Part shown: positions 6,099-12,111 of the stretch, piece after piece | Layout of the letters: every line of letters begins with the position of its first letter | Numbering within the stretch: the first letter of the stretch is position 1 | NCBI GenBank assembly: GCA_031288215.1 | Contig: JAITRV010000301.1 | Span: forward strand, 1-12,156 | Reading direction: 5' to 3' | DNA: 12,156 nt | Source of the DNA: Spirochaetaceae bacterium | GTDB taxonomy: Bacteria; Spirochaetota; Spirochaetia; Treponematales; Breznakiellaceae | Notes under the pieces: model-generated | What the model was told of the DNA's origin: nothing | Seen by the model: only the letters and a program-made list of their open reading frames with translations | Databases searched by the model: none | Made by a program: the position numbers and the translations under genes

Positions 6099-7580
6099 TC
6101 ATCCCGTTAAGTTCTCCAGGCCCGCTTCGTAGAGTTCCTGGTATTTCTTCGCCGACTTTTCCCAGGAGAAGTTCTGTTTCATGCCGGTGAGGCGCATGGC
6201 CTCTATCTGCTTCCGGCGGTTGTAGTAGGCCCATACGGCCCAGCCGACGGTGTTGTATATGGCCTGGGGGGTGAGGTCGTCGAACATGAAGCCCGTGCCG
6301 GCCCCCAGTTCCTGGTTGAAATTCTCCACCGTGTCCGAGAGGCCGCCGGTGTTCCGCACGATGGGGAGGGTCCCGTAGGCCAGGGAGTAGAGCTGATTGA
6401 GGCCGCAGGGTTCGTAGCGGCTGGGCATGAGGAAGAAGTCGCTGCCCCCTTCGATGAGGTGGCTGAACTGTTCGCTGTAGCCTATCCGGGCCTTGAAGTT
6501 GGAGAGCCGGGAGGCGAGGCTGCGGACTTCGTTTTCGCACCAGGCGTCGCCGGTTCCCAGGAGGACCAGTTGGAGCTTCATGTCCCGGCAGATGGACCAG
6601 GCGGAGCCGTAAGCGGGCCCGAAGAGTTCCCCGACCCCTTTCTGTTCGGTGAGGCGGGTGACCATGCCGATAACCGGTACCTGGGAATCCGGGGGCAGGC
6701 CGAATTCCCGCTGGAGGGCCTCCTTGGCCTTGGCCTTCCCCGCCATGTCGGCGGGTCCGTAGGGCGCGGGGAGGAAGGGGTCGGCCTGGGGGTTCCACAC
6801 CGCCGTATCAATGCCGTTGAGGATTCCCCCGTAATCCGCGGCCCGCTCCCGGAGGATGCCGTCCAGGCGGAACCCCTGGGCCTGGGTCTGGGTTTCCCGG
6901 GCATAGGTGGGGGAAACCGTGTTCAGCTTGTCGGCGCTGCGGATCCCCGCCTTGAGGAGGTTCATCATGTTCCAATCCTCAAAGCCCCCCTCGTAGAAGA
7001 CGTTCCAGCCCAGGTTGGTGAGGTAGAAGTTATCCTTGCTGTAAATTCCCTGGTAGCCCAGGTTGTGGATCGTCAGGACCGAAAGGGTTTTGGCAAAGCC
7101 GCCTGAGCGCTCGGCGAATTTGAGGAAGACCGGGGCCAGGGCGCCGGGCCAGTCGTGGGCGTGGAGGACCTGGGGGTACCAGGCGATTTTGCGGCAGACC
7201 TGAAAGACCGCGCGGCAGAAGAAGGTGAAGCGCTGGGGGTTGTCGAGAAAGTCCGGCTCCCAGGGGCTGCCGTAGATCCCCTCCCTGCCGAAAAAGCCCT
7301 CGTGGTCGATAAAGTAGACCGGCACGGGGTTCTGCTCCGGGGCCCCCGGCAGCATCCCGGTGTAGACGGCGCACCAGGCCTCCCCTCCCCCCAGGTTCAC
7401 CCCCATGGGGCCCTCCAGGAGGGTGAGTTTCCCCCGGTCTATCCCGTAATAGCGGGGCATGACGATCCGCACCTCGTGGCCCAATTTTGCCAGGGCGATG
7501 GACAGCGCCGACACCGCATCGGCAAGCCCCCCGGTTTTTGCGAAGGGAACGGCCTCGCTGGCGGCCATTAATATCTTCAT
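6099..7580 (-). CDS. glgA: glycogen synthase (ADP-glucose type, GT5)
   Basis: Adds glucose from ADP-glucose to the non-reducing end of alpha-1,4-glucan in the cytoplasm. The 493 residues are full length. The N-terminal GT-B domain opens with the diagnostic KTGGLAD (15-21), and HAHDWP (140-145) and TIHNLGYQG (170-178) follow. The C-terminal domain holds GILNGIDTAVWNP (252-264), GMVTRLTEQKG (305-315) with Arg309 and Lys314 for the nucleotide phosphates, SRYEPCGLNQ (387-396) with the catalytic Glu390, and NTGGLSDTV (410-418). Start ATG 7580 has GAGGG a few bases upstream. It is the last gene of an operon, only 16 bases after the ACT-domain gene. No glgC, glgB or glgP is in the window, so its substrate supply is encoded elsewhere. 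Confidence 0.95.
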   Translation of the reverse strand: MKILMAASEAVPFAKTGGLADAVSALSIALAKLGHEVRIVMPRYYGIDRGKLTLLEGPMGVNLGGGEAWCAVYTGMLPGAPEQNPVPVYFIDHEGFFGREGIYGSPWEPDFLDNPQRFTFFCRAVFQVCRKIAWYPQVLHAHDWPGALAPVFLKFAERSGGFAKTLSVLTIHNLGYQGIYSKDNFYLTNLGWNVFYEGGFEDWNMMNLLKAGIRSADKLNTVSPTYARETQTQAQGFRLDGILRERAADYGGILNGIDTAVWNPQADPFLPAPYGPADMAGKAKAKEALQREFGLPPDSQVPVIGMVTRLTEQKGVGELFGPAYGSAWSICRDMKLQLVLLGTGDAWCENEVRSLASRLSNFKARIGYSEQFSHLIEGGSDFFLMPSRYEPCGLNQLYSLAYGTLPIVRNTGGLSDTVENFNQELGAGTGFMFDDLTPQAIYNTVGWAVWAYYNRRKQIEAMRLTGMKQNFSWEKSAKKYQELYEAGLENLTG

Positions 7581-7596
7581 GTTTTATCCCTCACTA

Positions 7597-8013
7597 CTAG
7601 AAACGCTCGATCATCGCAAGCCCGTGTTCTTCTATTATAGTAATGCCCTTTTCGATATCTTCCAACTTAAAGATAACCACCGCCTTTCCCGGCGTGCTTC
7701 TCAGGGATGCGTAGAGGTATTCGATGTTTACGTTGGACTTCCGGAAGAGTTCCATCACCTTGGCGAGGCTCCCCGGCAGGTCGTCGATCTCCACCGCCGC
7801 CACGGAGGTCTCCCGGATGGTAAAGCCCGCCTCATTCAGGACCCGCTGGGCCTCGGCCTCCTTGTCCACGATGAGCCTGAGAATGCCGAAATCCGCCGTA
7901 TCGGCAATGGATATGGCCCGGATATTGATGCCTCCCTTGGCAAGGGCCTCTGTTACTTCTCCCAGCCGGCCCACGTTGTTTTCCAAAAAAACCGATATTT
8001 GTTTTATCTGCAT
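7597..8013 (-). CDS. tandem ACT-domain protein
   Basis: 138-residue soluble protein made of two ACT domains (about 1-68 and 70-138). The first has the typical QISVFLENNVGRLGEVTEALAKG pattern with GGINIRAISIADT; the second repeats it as AVEIDDLPGSLAKVMELFRKSNVNIEYLYAS. ACT domains bind amino acids or related ligands in regulatory dimers. Such stand-alone double-ACT proteins are known next to phenylacetate-CoA ligase genes, usually in anaerobes, and are thought to sense an aromatic amino acid or product; that role is inferred. A strong AGGAGGAG lies just upstream of ATG 8013. The gap to paaK is eight bases and to glgA 16 bases, so all three are co-transcribed. There is no DNA-binding part, so regulation would be by ligand binding or protein contact. 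Confidence 0.88.
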   Translation of the reverse strand: MQIKQISVFLENNVGRLGEVTEALAKGGINIRAISIADTADFGILRLIVDKEAEAQRVLNEAGFTIRETSVAAVEIDDLPGSLAKVMELFRKSNVNIEYLYASLRSTPGKAVVIFKLEDIEKGITIIEEHGLAMIERF

Positions 8014-8021
8014 GGCTCCTC

Positions 8022-9323
8022 CTATATTTTCCTATTATCAATAACCCGCTTTGCTTTGCCTATGGACCGCTCGATGGTCTTTGGTTCCACCAGTTTTACC
8101 TTGAGGAAGATCTGGAGCTTGGACTTCATCACCGCCTCGATTTTGGCCCGGAGCCCCTCCAGATCCCTGGTTTCATCGCTGAAGAATTCCTTCTTCACCT
8201 CCACCTGGGGTTCCACCTCGTCCAGATGGGAAGCCCCCCGGTTGAGGACGATGAGGTACTGGGGTTCGGTGCCCTCAATCTCGATGAGGGCCTGTTCGAT
8301 CTGGCTGGGGAAGACGTTGACCCCCCGGATGATGAGCATATCGTCGGTCCTGCCGAAGAGCCGGTGCATCCTGATGGTGGTCCTGCCGCAGGTGCAGGGC
8401 TCCGTGATAAAGTAGGTGATGTCCCGGGTCCGGTAGCGGATCAGGGGGGTCCCCTCCTTGGTGAGGGTGGTGAAGACCAGTTCCCCCTTTTCGCCGGGGG
8501 CAAGGACCCTGCCGGTGGTGGGATCGATGATCTCGGGGTAGAAGAGGTCTTCGTTGATGTGGAGGCCGTTTTGGGCTTCGCACTCAAAGGCCACCCCGGG
8601 GCCGATGATCTCGGTGAGGCCGTAGATATCGTAGGCCTTCATGCCGTAGCGGGCCTCGATCTCCCGGCGCATGTTTTCGCTCCAGGGTTCCGCCCCGAAG
8701 CAGCCCTTGTTGATGGGGAGTTTCAGGAGGTCTATCCCCGCTTCCGCAGCCTCTTCGGCCATGTAGAGGGCGTAGGAAGGGGTGCAGGTGAGGATCGTGG
8801 AACCGAAGGCCTGCATCACCTGGAGCTGCCGGGCGGTATTTCCCGAGGACATGGGCAGGACGTTTGCCCCCAACACCCGGGCGCCGTAGTGGGCGCCGGG
8901 CCCCCCGGTAAAGAGGCCGTAGCCGTAGCAGTTCTGGACCGTATCGTCCCGGGTGCACCCCGCCGCCGCCATGGTCCGGGCCATGGATTCCCCCCAGATT
9001 TCGATATCCTTGTGGGTATAGGCGTCCACCACGGGGATCCCCGTGGTCCCCGAGGACATGTGGATCTCTTCGATAAGGGATTTCGGGCAGGCCAGGATGC
9101 CGTAGGGGAAGGTTTCCCGCAGATCGTCCTTCGTGGTAAAGGGGAGTTTGGCGATATCCGCCAAGGTCAGGAGGTCCCGGGGGCTGACGCCGGCCTCGTC
9201 CATTCTGTTCCGGTAAAAGGGAACCGCGGCGTAGAGCCGCTCCACCAGATTTTTGAGCCGGGCGAATTGCAGCTTCTCCCGGGTTTTTCCATCCATTGAT
9301 TCGTATTCAGGATTAAAGATCAT
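8022..9323 (-). CDS. paaK: phenylacetate-CoA ligase family enzyme
   Basis: Adenylate-forming ligase that joins an aryl acid, classically phenylacetate, to CoA using ATP, in the cytoplasm. The 433 residues fit the family. Motifs: P-loop SSGTTGIPV (90-98), NCYGYGLFTGG (131-141), GCFGAEPW (207-214), A5-like YDIYGLTEIIGPG (231-243), RYRTRDIT (296-303) with the adenylate-binding region, a Cys pair CTCGRT (310-315), and the C-terminal domain GRTDDMLIIRGVNVFPSQIEQ region (324-344) with Lys423 in SIGKAKRV as the likely catalytic lysine. Anaerobes often carry this form beside indolepyruvate or 2-oxoacid ferredoxin oxidoreductases, which make aryl-CoA from aromatic amino acids, and run it in the ATP-forming direction. 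No such oxidoreductase is in this window, so substrate and direction are open. First gene of the operon, with a good promoter upstream. Confidence 0.9.
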   Translation of the reverse strand: MIFNPEYESMDGKTREKLQFARLKNLVERLYAAVPFYRNRMDEAGVSPRDLLTLADIAKLPFTTKDDLRETFPYGILACPKSLIEEIHMSSGTTGIPVVDAYTHKDIEIWGESMARTMAAAGCTRDDTVQNCYGYGLFTGGPGAHYGARVLGANVLPMSSGNTARQLQVMQAFGSTILTCTPSYALYMAEEAAEAGIDLLKLPINKGCFGAEPWSENMRREIEARYGMKAYDIYGLTEIIGPGVAFECEAQNGLHINEDLFYPEIIDPTTGRVLAPGEKGELVFTTLTKEGTPLIRYRTRDITYFITEPCTCGRTTIRMHRLFGRTDDMLIIRGVNVFPSQIEQALIEIEGTEPQYLIVLNRGASHLDEVEPQVEVKKEFFSDETRDLEGLRAKIEAVMKSKLQIFLKVKLVEPKTIERSIGKAKRVIDNRKI

Positions 9324-9376
9324 AACCTTTCCTTAAAAAATAGTTTCTAGAAAGAGAGATGGAACCGTACCTTCTG

Positions 9377-9405
9377 AGTATACACCCTTTTTCATATTCC
9401 CTCAA
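9377..9405 (-). promoter_or_regulatory. promoter of the paaK-ACT-glgA operon
   Basis: On the minus strand TTGAGG (9400-9405) is followed after exactly 17 bases by TATACT (9377-9382), a near-consensus housekeeping promoter. It would give a leader of about 45-50 bases before the paaK ATG, which has AAGGAAAGG just upstream. It is back-to-back with the antitoxin promoter, within about 45 bases. Confidence 0.7.
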
Positions 9406-9416
9406 TACCTTTTTTG

Positions 9417-9425
9417 TGCTATGAT
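9417..9425 (+). promoter_or_regulatory. extended -10 of the toxin-antitoxin promoter
   Basis: TG-C-TATGAT (9417-9425) is an extended -10; the -35 position (about 9397-9402) is poor. Transcription from it would start near 9432, which rules out the ATG at 9421 as the start of the antitoxin and favours 9445. Confidence 0.45.
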
Positions 9426-9444
9426 TAAAAACATGGAGCGTTAC

Positions 9445-9684
9445 ATGACCATCGACCTTAAGATGCCAAAACAGACCATGCTTTCCGAATTCGACATAAA
9501 AATGCTGCTTGCCGCGAAATTATACGAAGAACGAAAGCTCGCCCTGGGATATTGCGCGGAGCTGGCGGGCCTTTCGAAAAGGGCATTCATTGAACTCTTA
9601 GGCAAGTATGGGGTTTCTCTCTTTTCCCAGACCGCCGATGAATTAAAATCGGACATCGACAATGCCTCCAAACTTTTTCGATAA
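9445..9684 (+). CDS. UPF0175 family antitoxin
   Basis: 79-residue protein. The central part is the UPF0175 pattern: MLLAAKLYEERKLALGYCAE then LAGLSKRAFIELLGKYGVS, a predicted helix-turn-helix-like fold, followed by the acidic TADELKSDIDN tail. UPF0175 members are found as the partner of DUF3368/PIN-domain toxins, and the next gene is exactly that, overlapping by 23 bases. It likely binds and neutralises the PIN nuclease and may repress its own promoter; both are inferred from the family. I prefer ATG 9445 because GGAG (9436-9439) sits in front of it; in-frame ATGs at 9433 and 9421 are alternatives, but 9421 lies in the -10 box. The sequence is richer in A and T than the neighbouring operons, consistent with acquisition. 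Confidence 0.82.
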   Translation: MTIDLKMPKQTMLSEFDIKMLLAAKLYEERKLALGYCAELAGLSKRAFIELLGKYGVSLFSQTADELKSDIDNASKLFR

Positions 9685-10120
9685 AGTAATTATTTCCGAT
9701 ACGAGCTGCCTTATTGCTTTAACCAAGATCGGGAGCCTGGATGTTTTGCGCCAGGTTTGTCAAACCGTTCTTGTCACCCCTGAAATCGCGGCGGAATACG
9801 GTGAAGACCTTCCCGCCTGGATAACGGTTGTTCCGGTCCGGGACCGTGAAAAGACCCGGCTTATCCAAAAAACCCTTGACGGCGGTGAATCAAGCGCCAT
9901 TGCTTTGGCTCTTGAAATAAAAAAAGCTCTTTTGATCTTGGATGATGCTCAAGCCCGGTCGTTTGCCCTGGATCTTGGCCTCAGTATAACCGGAACCCTT
10001 GGTATTCTCATTGCGGCATACCGGCAAGGCATTATTGTTGACCTGAATCAAGTCATTGCCAATCTTAGGGCCTGTGATTTCAGGCTCCCCCGTGACCTCC
10101 CTGAAATATGGAAGGAGTAG
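9662..10120 (+). CDS. DUF3368/PIN-domain toxin (putative ribonuclease)
   Basis: 152-residue PIN-like protein. The start VIISDTSCLIALTKIGSLDVL (9-29) carries the first conserved acid, Asp13; DGGESSAIALALE (73-85) supplies Glu76; LLILDDAQARSFA (90-102) supplies Asp94/Asp95; SITGTLGILIAAYRQGII (108-125) is the usual glycine-rich helix region of this family. These acids form the Mg2+/Mn2+ site of PIN ribonucleases, so the toxin looks intact. The RNA target cannot be read from sequence. ATG 9662 overlaps the antitoxin end by 23 bases, implying translational coupling, and its own ribosome site is weak. It is convergent with the M23 gene. It could instead act in trans-regulation, as some DUF3368 proteins are uncharacterised, but the pair architecture is clear. 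Confidence 0.85.
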   Translation: MPPNFFDKVIISDTSCLIALTKIGSLDVLRQVCQTVLVTPEIAAEYGEDLPAWITVVPVRDREKTRLIQKTLDGGESSAIALALEIKKALLILDDAQARSFALDLGLSITGTLGILIAAYRQGIIVDLNQVIANLRACDFRLPRDLPEIWKE

Positions 10121-10147
10121 CGGCGTTTCACTTTTTCGCAGCCGCCT

Positions 10148-11095
10148 TTACCGGGAAGGGCCCTGAAAGAGGAGTTTCCCCGGGTCCTGGGCCTGGCCGT
10201 TCCGGCGCAGTTCGAAGTGCAGGTGGGGGCCTGTGGACTGGCCCGTGGATCCCACCCGGCCGATGGGGTCGCCGGTTCTGAGGCGGCTGTTCAGGGTGAC
10301 GCCGATCACCGAGAGGTGGCCGTAGAGGCTTGCCCAGTTATCCCCGTGGCGGATGACGATGTATTTCCCATATATGGGGTCCTCCCCCCGGTCGGTCACC
10401 ACCCCGTCCCGGGCGGCGAAGACCTCGGTGCCCTCCGGGGCGGCCAGGTCCAGCCCTTCGTGGAGGCGCATGTTCCCCGTGACGGGGTTTCTCCGCATCC
10501 CGAAGGCGCTGGTGATCCGGTAGTTTTGCAGGGGGAAGCGGAAGTTGAAGTTCAGGAAGAAGGTCCGTTCCGTGGGGGTAAAATCCGCCCCGGGGATAAA
10601 GAGAAAGGTCTCCCGCTGCCCCCTCCGGGTGACGGTAACGGGGATGCCCCCGTCGCGCTCCCGGGAGGAGGCGAGGATCTGTTCCAGGTCCGATTCGGGG
10701 GTTTCGGGGATAAAGACCCCCGGGACCGAGGGAAGGAGCAGGGGAAGGCCGGCCTCGAAGGATCCGGGATGGGCGATGCGGTTCAGGGTAACCAGGGCGG
10801 CATAGGGGATATTGCACCGGGCCGCCAGACTAAAGACCGTGTCCGTTTCGCCGGGGTTATAGGCATAGATCGTCAGGGCTTCGGCCAGGGCTTCGGGGGC
10901 CTCGTTGGTCCGGTTCCGGTTGAAGATCCGCCGCCGGGCATTTTCCACGTCCGACAGGTACTGGCTAAAGCCAATATCCCGAACATCCAGCCGGGATATA
11001 ACAGGAAAAACCGGAAGAACGTCCTGCGCTTCCGGAGGAACTTGAGTCACCATAAGCGCCCACAACCACAGGATTCCCGGTTTTTTTATCACCAC
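10148..11095 (-). CDS. secreted LysM-like / M23 (LytM) peptidase
   Basis: 315-residue exported cell-wall protein. Residues 1-24 are a signal peptide (KK, then GILWLWALMVTQV, likely cut after EAQ). A LysM-like segment lies at about 75-122 (YNPGETDTVFSLAARCNIPYAALVTLN, ending in PLLLPS), which would bind peptidoglycan. The M23 domain fills about 190-310, with RITSAFGMR, Zn ligands His212 and Asp216 in LHEGLDLAAPEG, His260 in YGHLS, and His291/His293 in GPHLHFELRRNG. All catalytic residues are present, so it should be an active endopeptidase acting in periplasmic wall remodelling or cell division. The start is a GTG at 11095, directly followed by a second in-frame GTG (11092); both keep the signal peptide. 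The ribosome site is unclear, only a G-run. A terminator at 11135-11167 separates it from the ferredoxin gene. Confidence 0.9.
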   Translation of the reverse strand: MVIKKPGILWLWALMVTQVPPEAQDVLPVFPVISRLDVRDIGFSQYLSDVENARRRIFNRNRTNEAPEALAEALTIYAYNPGETDTVFSLAARCNIPYAALVTLNRIAHPGSFEAGLPLLLPSVPGVFIPETPESDLEQILASSRERDGGIPVTVTRRGQRETFLFIPGADFTPTERTFFLNFNFRFPLQNYRITSAFGMRRNPVTGNMRLHEGLDLAAPEGTEVFAARDGVVTDRGEDPIYGKYIVIRHGDNWASLYGHLSVIGVTLNSRLRTGDPIGRVGSTGQSTGPHLHFELRRNGQAQDPGKLLFQGPSR

Positions 11096-11134
11096 CCCCC
11101 CATAGCCGGCACGGATTTTTTATAGAGAAGCTCT

Positions 11135-11167
11135 AAAAAAGGCAAGTCCCCTTCCTTGCCCTTTTTT
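11135..11167 (-). terminator. strong intrinsic terminator, both directions
   Basis: GGCAAG (11141-11146) pairs with CTTGCC (11155-11160), with an A6 run on the left and CTTTTTT on the right. Read on the minus strand it is stem, eight-base loop, stem, T6: a textbook terminator for transcripts coming from the ferredoxin side. It therefore insulates the M23 gene, which must use a promoter between 11096 and 11135; TATAAA at about 11117-11122 (minus strand) is the only candidate I see. Confidence 0.75.
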
Positions 11168-11180
11168 ACGCCTTCGCCCG

Positions 11181-11251
11181 GCAGTTTGTTGCGCTTCGCG
11201 CATAAATGGTATAAATATTCATAAAATGAATGTTTATATCTTACAAACTGC
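11181..11251. other. 71-base three-way-junction structure
   Basis: Outer arms GCAGTTTGT (11181-11189) and ACAAACTGC (11243-11251) are perfect complements. Inside are hairpin TGCGC-TTC-GCGCA (11190-11202), the linker TAAAT, and a 15-pair hairpin (11208-11222 with 11226-11240, one internal G-T pair plus one near the base) closed by an AAA loop. All bases except two short linkers and the loops pair. The hairpin-plus-linker is the same 19 bases as at 3734-3752. Function unknown: a small RNA, a mobile repeat or a protein-binding cruciform are all possible. Confidence 0.6.
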
Positions 11252-11253
11252 GC

Positions 11254-11339
11254 AGGAGCCCGATAACCGGGATTTTTTTGCATAAAGGAGCGCCAGAGGC
11301 GCCCTGAGCAAAAAAAATCCACAACTACAACAGGCTCCT
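11254..11339 (-). terminator. nested inverted repeat after the ferredoxin gene
   Basis: Three nested stems: AGGAGCC/GGCTCCT (11254-11260, 11333-11339), GGA-T7-GC / GC-A8-TCC (11270-11281, 11308-11320) and GCGCC-AGA-GGCGC (11290-11302). The outermost right arm overlaps the ferredoxin stop codon. It probably ends or stabilises the ferredoxin mRNA; the T-rich arm is paired rather than trailing, so it is not a standard intrinsic terminator. Confidence 0.5.
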
Positions 11340-11511
11340 ATGCCTCTTTGATAGCCTCATTGGGGCATTCATCGACGCAGGTACCGCAATCCTGACATTT
11401 TTCAGGATCTATCCAGCGCACCTCGTCTTTTTCGGCAATCGCTTCCGCCGGACAGGCGTCCGCACACACACCGCAGTTGACACAGTCTTCTGCCACGATC
11501 TTGTAAGCCAT
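11338..11511 (-). CDS. 2[4Fe-4S] ferredoxin, clostridial type
   Basis: 57-residue electron carrier. Two classic cluster motifs are present: Cys10-x2-Cys13-x2-Cys16-x3-Cys20-Pro and Cys39-x2-Cys42-x2-Cys45-x3-Cys49-Pro, in two near-symmetrical halves (CVNCGVCADACP and CQDCGTCVDECP). The protein is acidic and very short, as low-potential ferredoxins of fermentative anaerobes are; it would serve pyruvate or other 2-oxoacid oxidoreductases and hydrogenases in the cytoplasm. No partner enzyme is in the window. ATG 11511 is preceded by GAGAGAGGT about six bases upstream and by a promoter of its own. The coding strand is the same as the membrane-protein gene upstream, about 98 bases away, but with a separate promoter. 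Confidence 0.93.
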   Translation of the reverse strand: MAYKIVAEDCVNCGVCADACPAEAIAEKDEVRWIDPEKCQDCGTCVDECPNEAIKEA

Positions 11512-11541
11512 AATAATACCTCTCTCTTGTATGGTATACCT

Positions 11542-11571
11542 ATGATACTACAGGACCGCTCTTTTTGGCAA
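11542..11571 (-). promoter_or_regulatory. ferredoxin promoter
   Basis: On the minus strand TTGCCA (11566-11571) is followed after 18 bases by TATCAT (11542-11547), with the ferredoxin ATG about 30 bases further. The spacing is slightly long but both hexamers are good. Confidence 0.55.
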
Positions 11572-11609
11572 GAGAAAAATTATCGCCGCGGGCGCCCCGT
11601 CCGGCTGCC

Positions 11610-11978
11610 TCAGAAGGGGTCTTCCGGCTCATCTTCAGCGAAGGGGCCGGAGGAATGCTTCTTGAGGGATTTCCGGCGGTCCCGCAGGATGGCGGCGATA
11701 ATGATCCCCATGATGAAGAGGATCACCGCAATCAGGGTCCTCCAGTTGATCGGCTGGGGCCTTGCCGGAGCCTCCTCGATGATGACCGCCGGGGCGATCC
11801 CCGGGGCCTGCGCGGGGCGGCTGATCACCAGGAGGAGGCAGACAATCACCGCCAGGGTGAGGATGATCAGGGCGATGACCGCCGCCCTCCGGACCGGGGG
11901 GCTTGAGCGCCCGGAGACGGCAAAATAGGCGATCAGCAAAAAAAACGCGGCAGGCACAATCAGCATAAACGTGAGCAT
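11610..11978 (-). CDS. small three-helix membrane protein, unknown function
   Basis: I do not recognise this family. From ATG 11978 the product has 122 residues. Three hydrophobic helices are visible: about 2-21 (FMLIVPAAFFLLIAYFA), 32-53 (AAVIALIILTLAVIVCLLLVIS) and 80-98 (TLIAVILFIMGIIIAAILR). A Pro/Ala loop joins helices two and three, and the tail is basic then strongly acidic (RRKSLKKHSS, then EDEPEDPF). With three helices the two ends should lie on opposite sides; the basic stretch after helix three suggests that the C-terminus is cytoplasmic. The start is chosen over an in-frame ATG at 12038 because GAGAGGGG lies just upstream of 11978 and the extra 20 residues are hydrophilic and would overlap the duplicated promoter block. 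It is divergent from the gene at 12112. Confidence 0.65.
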   Translation of the reverse strand: MLTFMLIVPAAFFLLIAYFAVSGRSSPPVRRAAVIALIILTLAVIVCLLLVISRPAQAPGIAPAVIIEEAPARPQPINWRTLIAVILFIMGIIIAAILRDRRKSLKKHSSGPFAEDEPEDPF

Positions 11979-12009
11979 ATGACCCCTCTCTCTTTTATCG
12001 GCCCCGGAG

Positions 12010-12062
12010 GAGGCTTTCTTGACATGCGTGCCCGGCACCTTTTAGAGGCTTTCTTGACACGC
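12010..12062 (+). repeat. 18-base direct repeat carrying TTGACA
   Basis: GAGGCTTTCTTGACATGC (12010-12027) recurs with one mismatch as GAGGCTTTCTTGACACGC (12045-12062), 35 bases apart. Between them sits the perfect palindrome GTGCC-C-GGCAC (12028-12038). Each copy holds a consensus -35 hexamer. Confidence 0.8.
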
Positions 12063-12083
12063 CTATCGATAACACGTAATAAT
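12054..12083 (+). promoter_or_regulatory. strong promoter for the gene at 12112
   Basis: TTGACA (12054-12059), 17 bases, then TAATAAT (12077-12083): a consensus -35 with a good -10. The upstream TTGACA at 12019-12024 has no comparable -10 at 17 bases (only TTAGAG), so it is probably a duplicated relic or part of a regulator site. Confidence 0.7.
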
Positions 12084-12111
12084 GAAGGATAGAAAAAGGG
12101 AGGGGCTGGTA

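Noticed and set aside
7459..8415. 318-residue plus-strand frame spanning glgA, ACT and paaK junctions
   Set aside because: It crosses three well-supported genes on the other strand and shows no motif.
8226..9299. 357-residue plus-strand frame across paaK
   Set aside because: Shadow of the paaK codons; Gly/Asp/Val-rich with no recognisable domain.
10217..11125. 302-residue plus-strand frame across the M23 gene
   Set aside because: Shadow; the minus strand carries the complete M23 zinc site and a signal peptide.
11181..11251. tRNA or integron attC site
   Set aside because: Three-way rather than cloverleaf layout, no T-loop or anticodon signature, and no attC core triplet pair that I could identify.
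11089..11322. 77-residue minus-strand frame between ferredoxin and M23
   Set aside because: It runs through a terminator and two large hairpin structures, has no ribosome site and matches no family.
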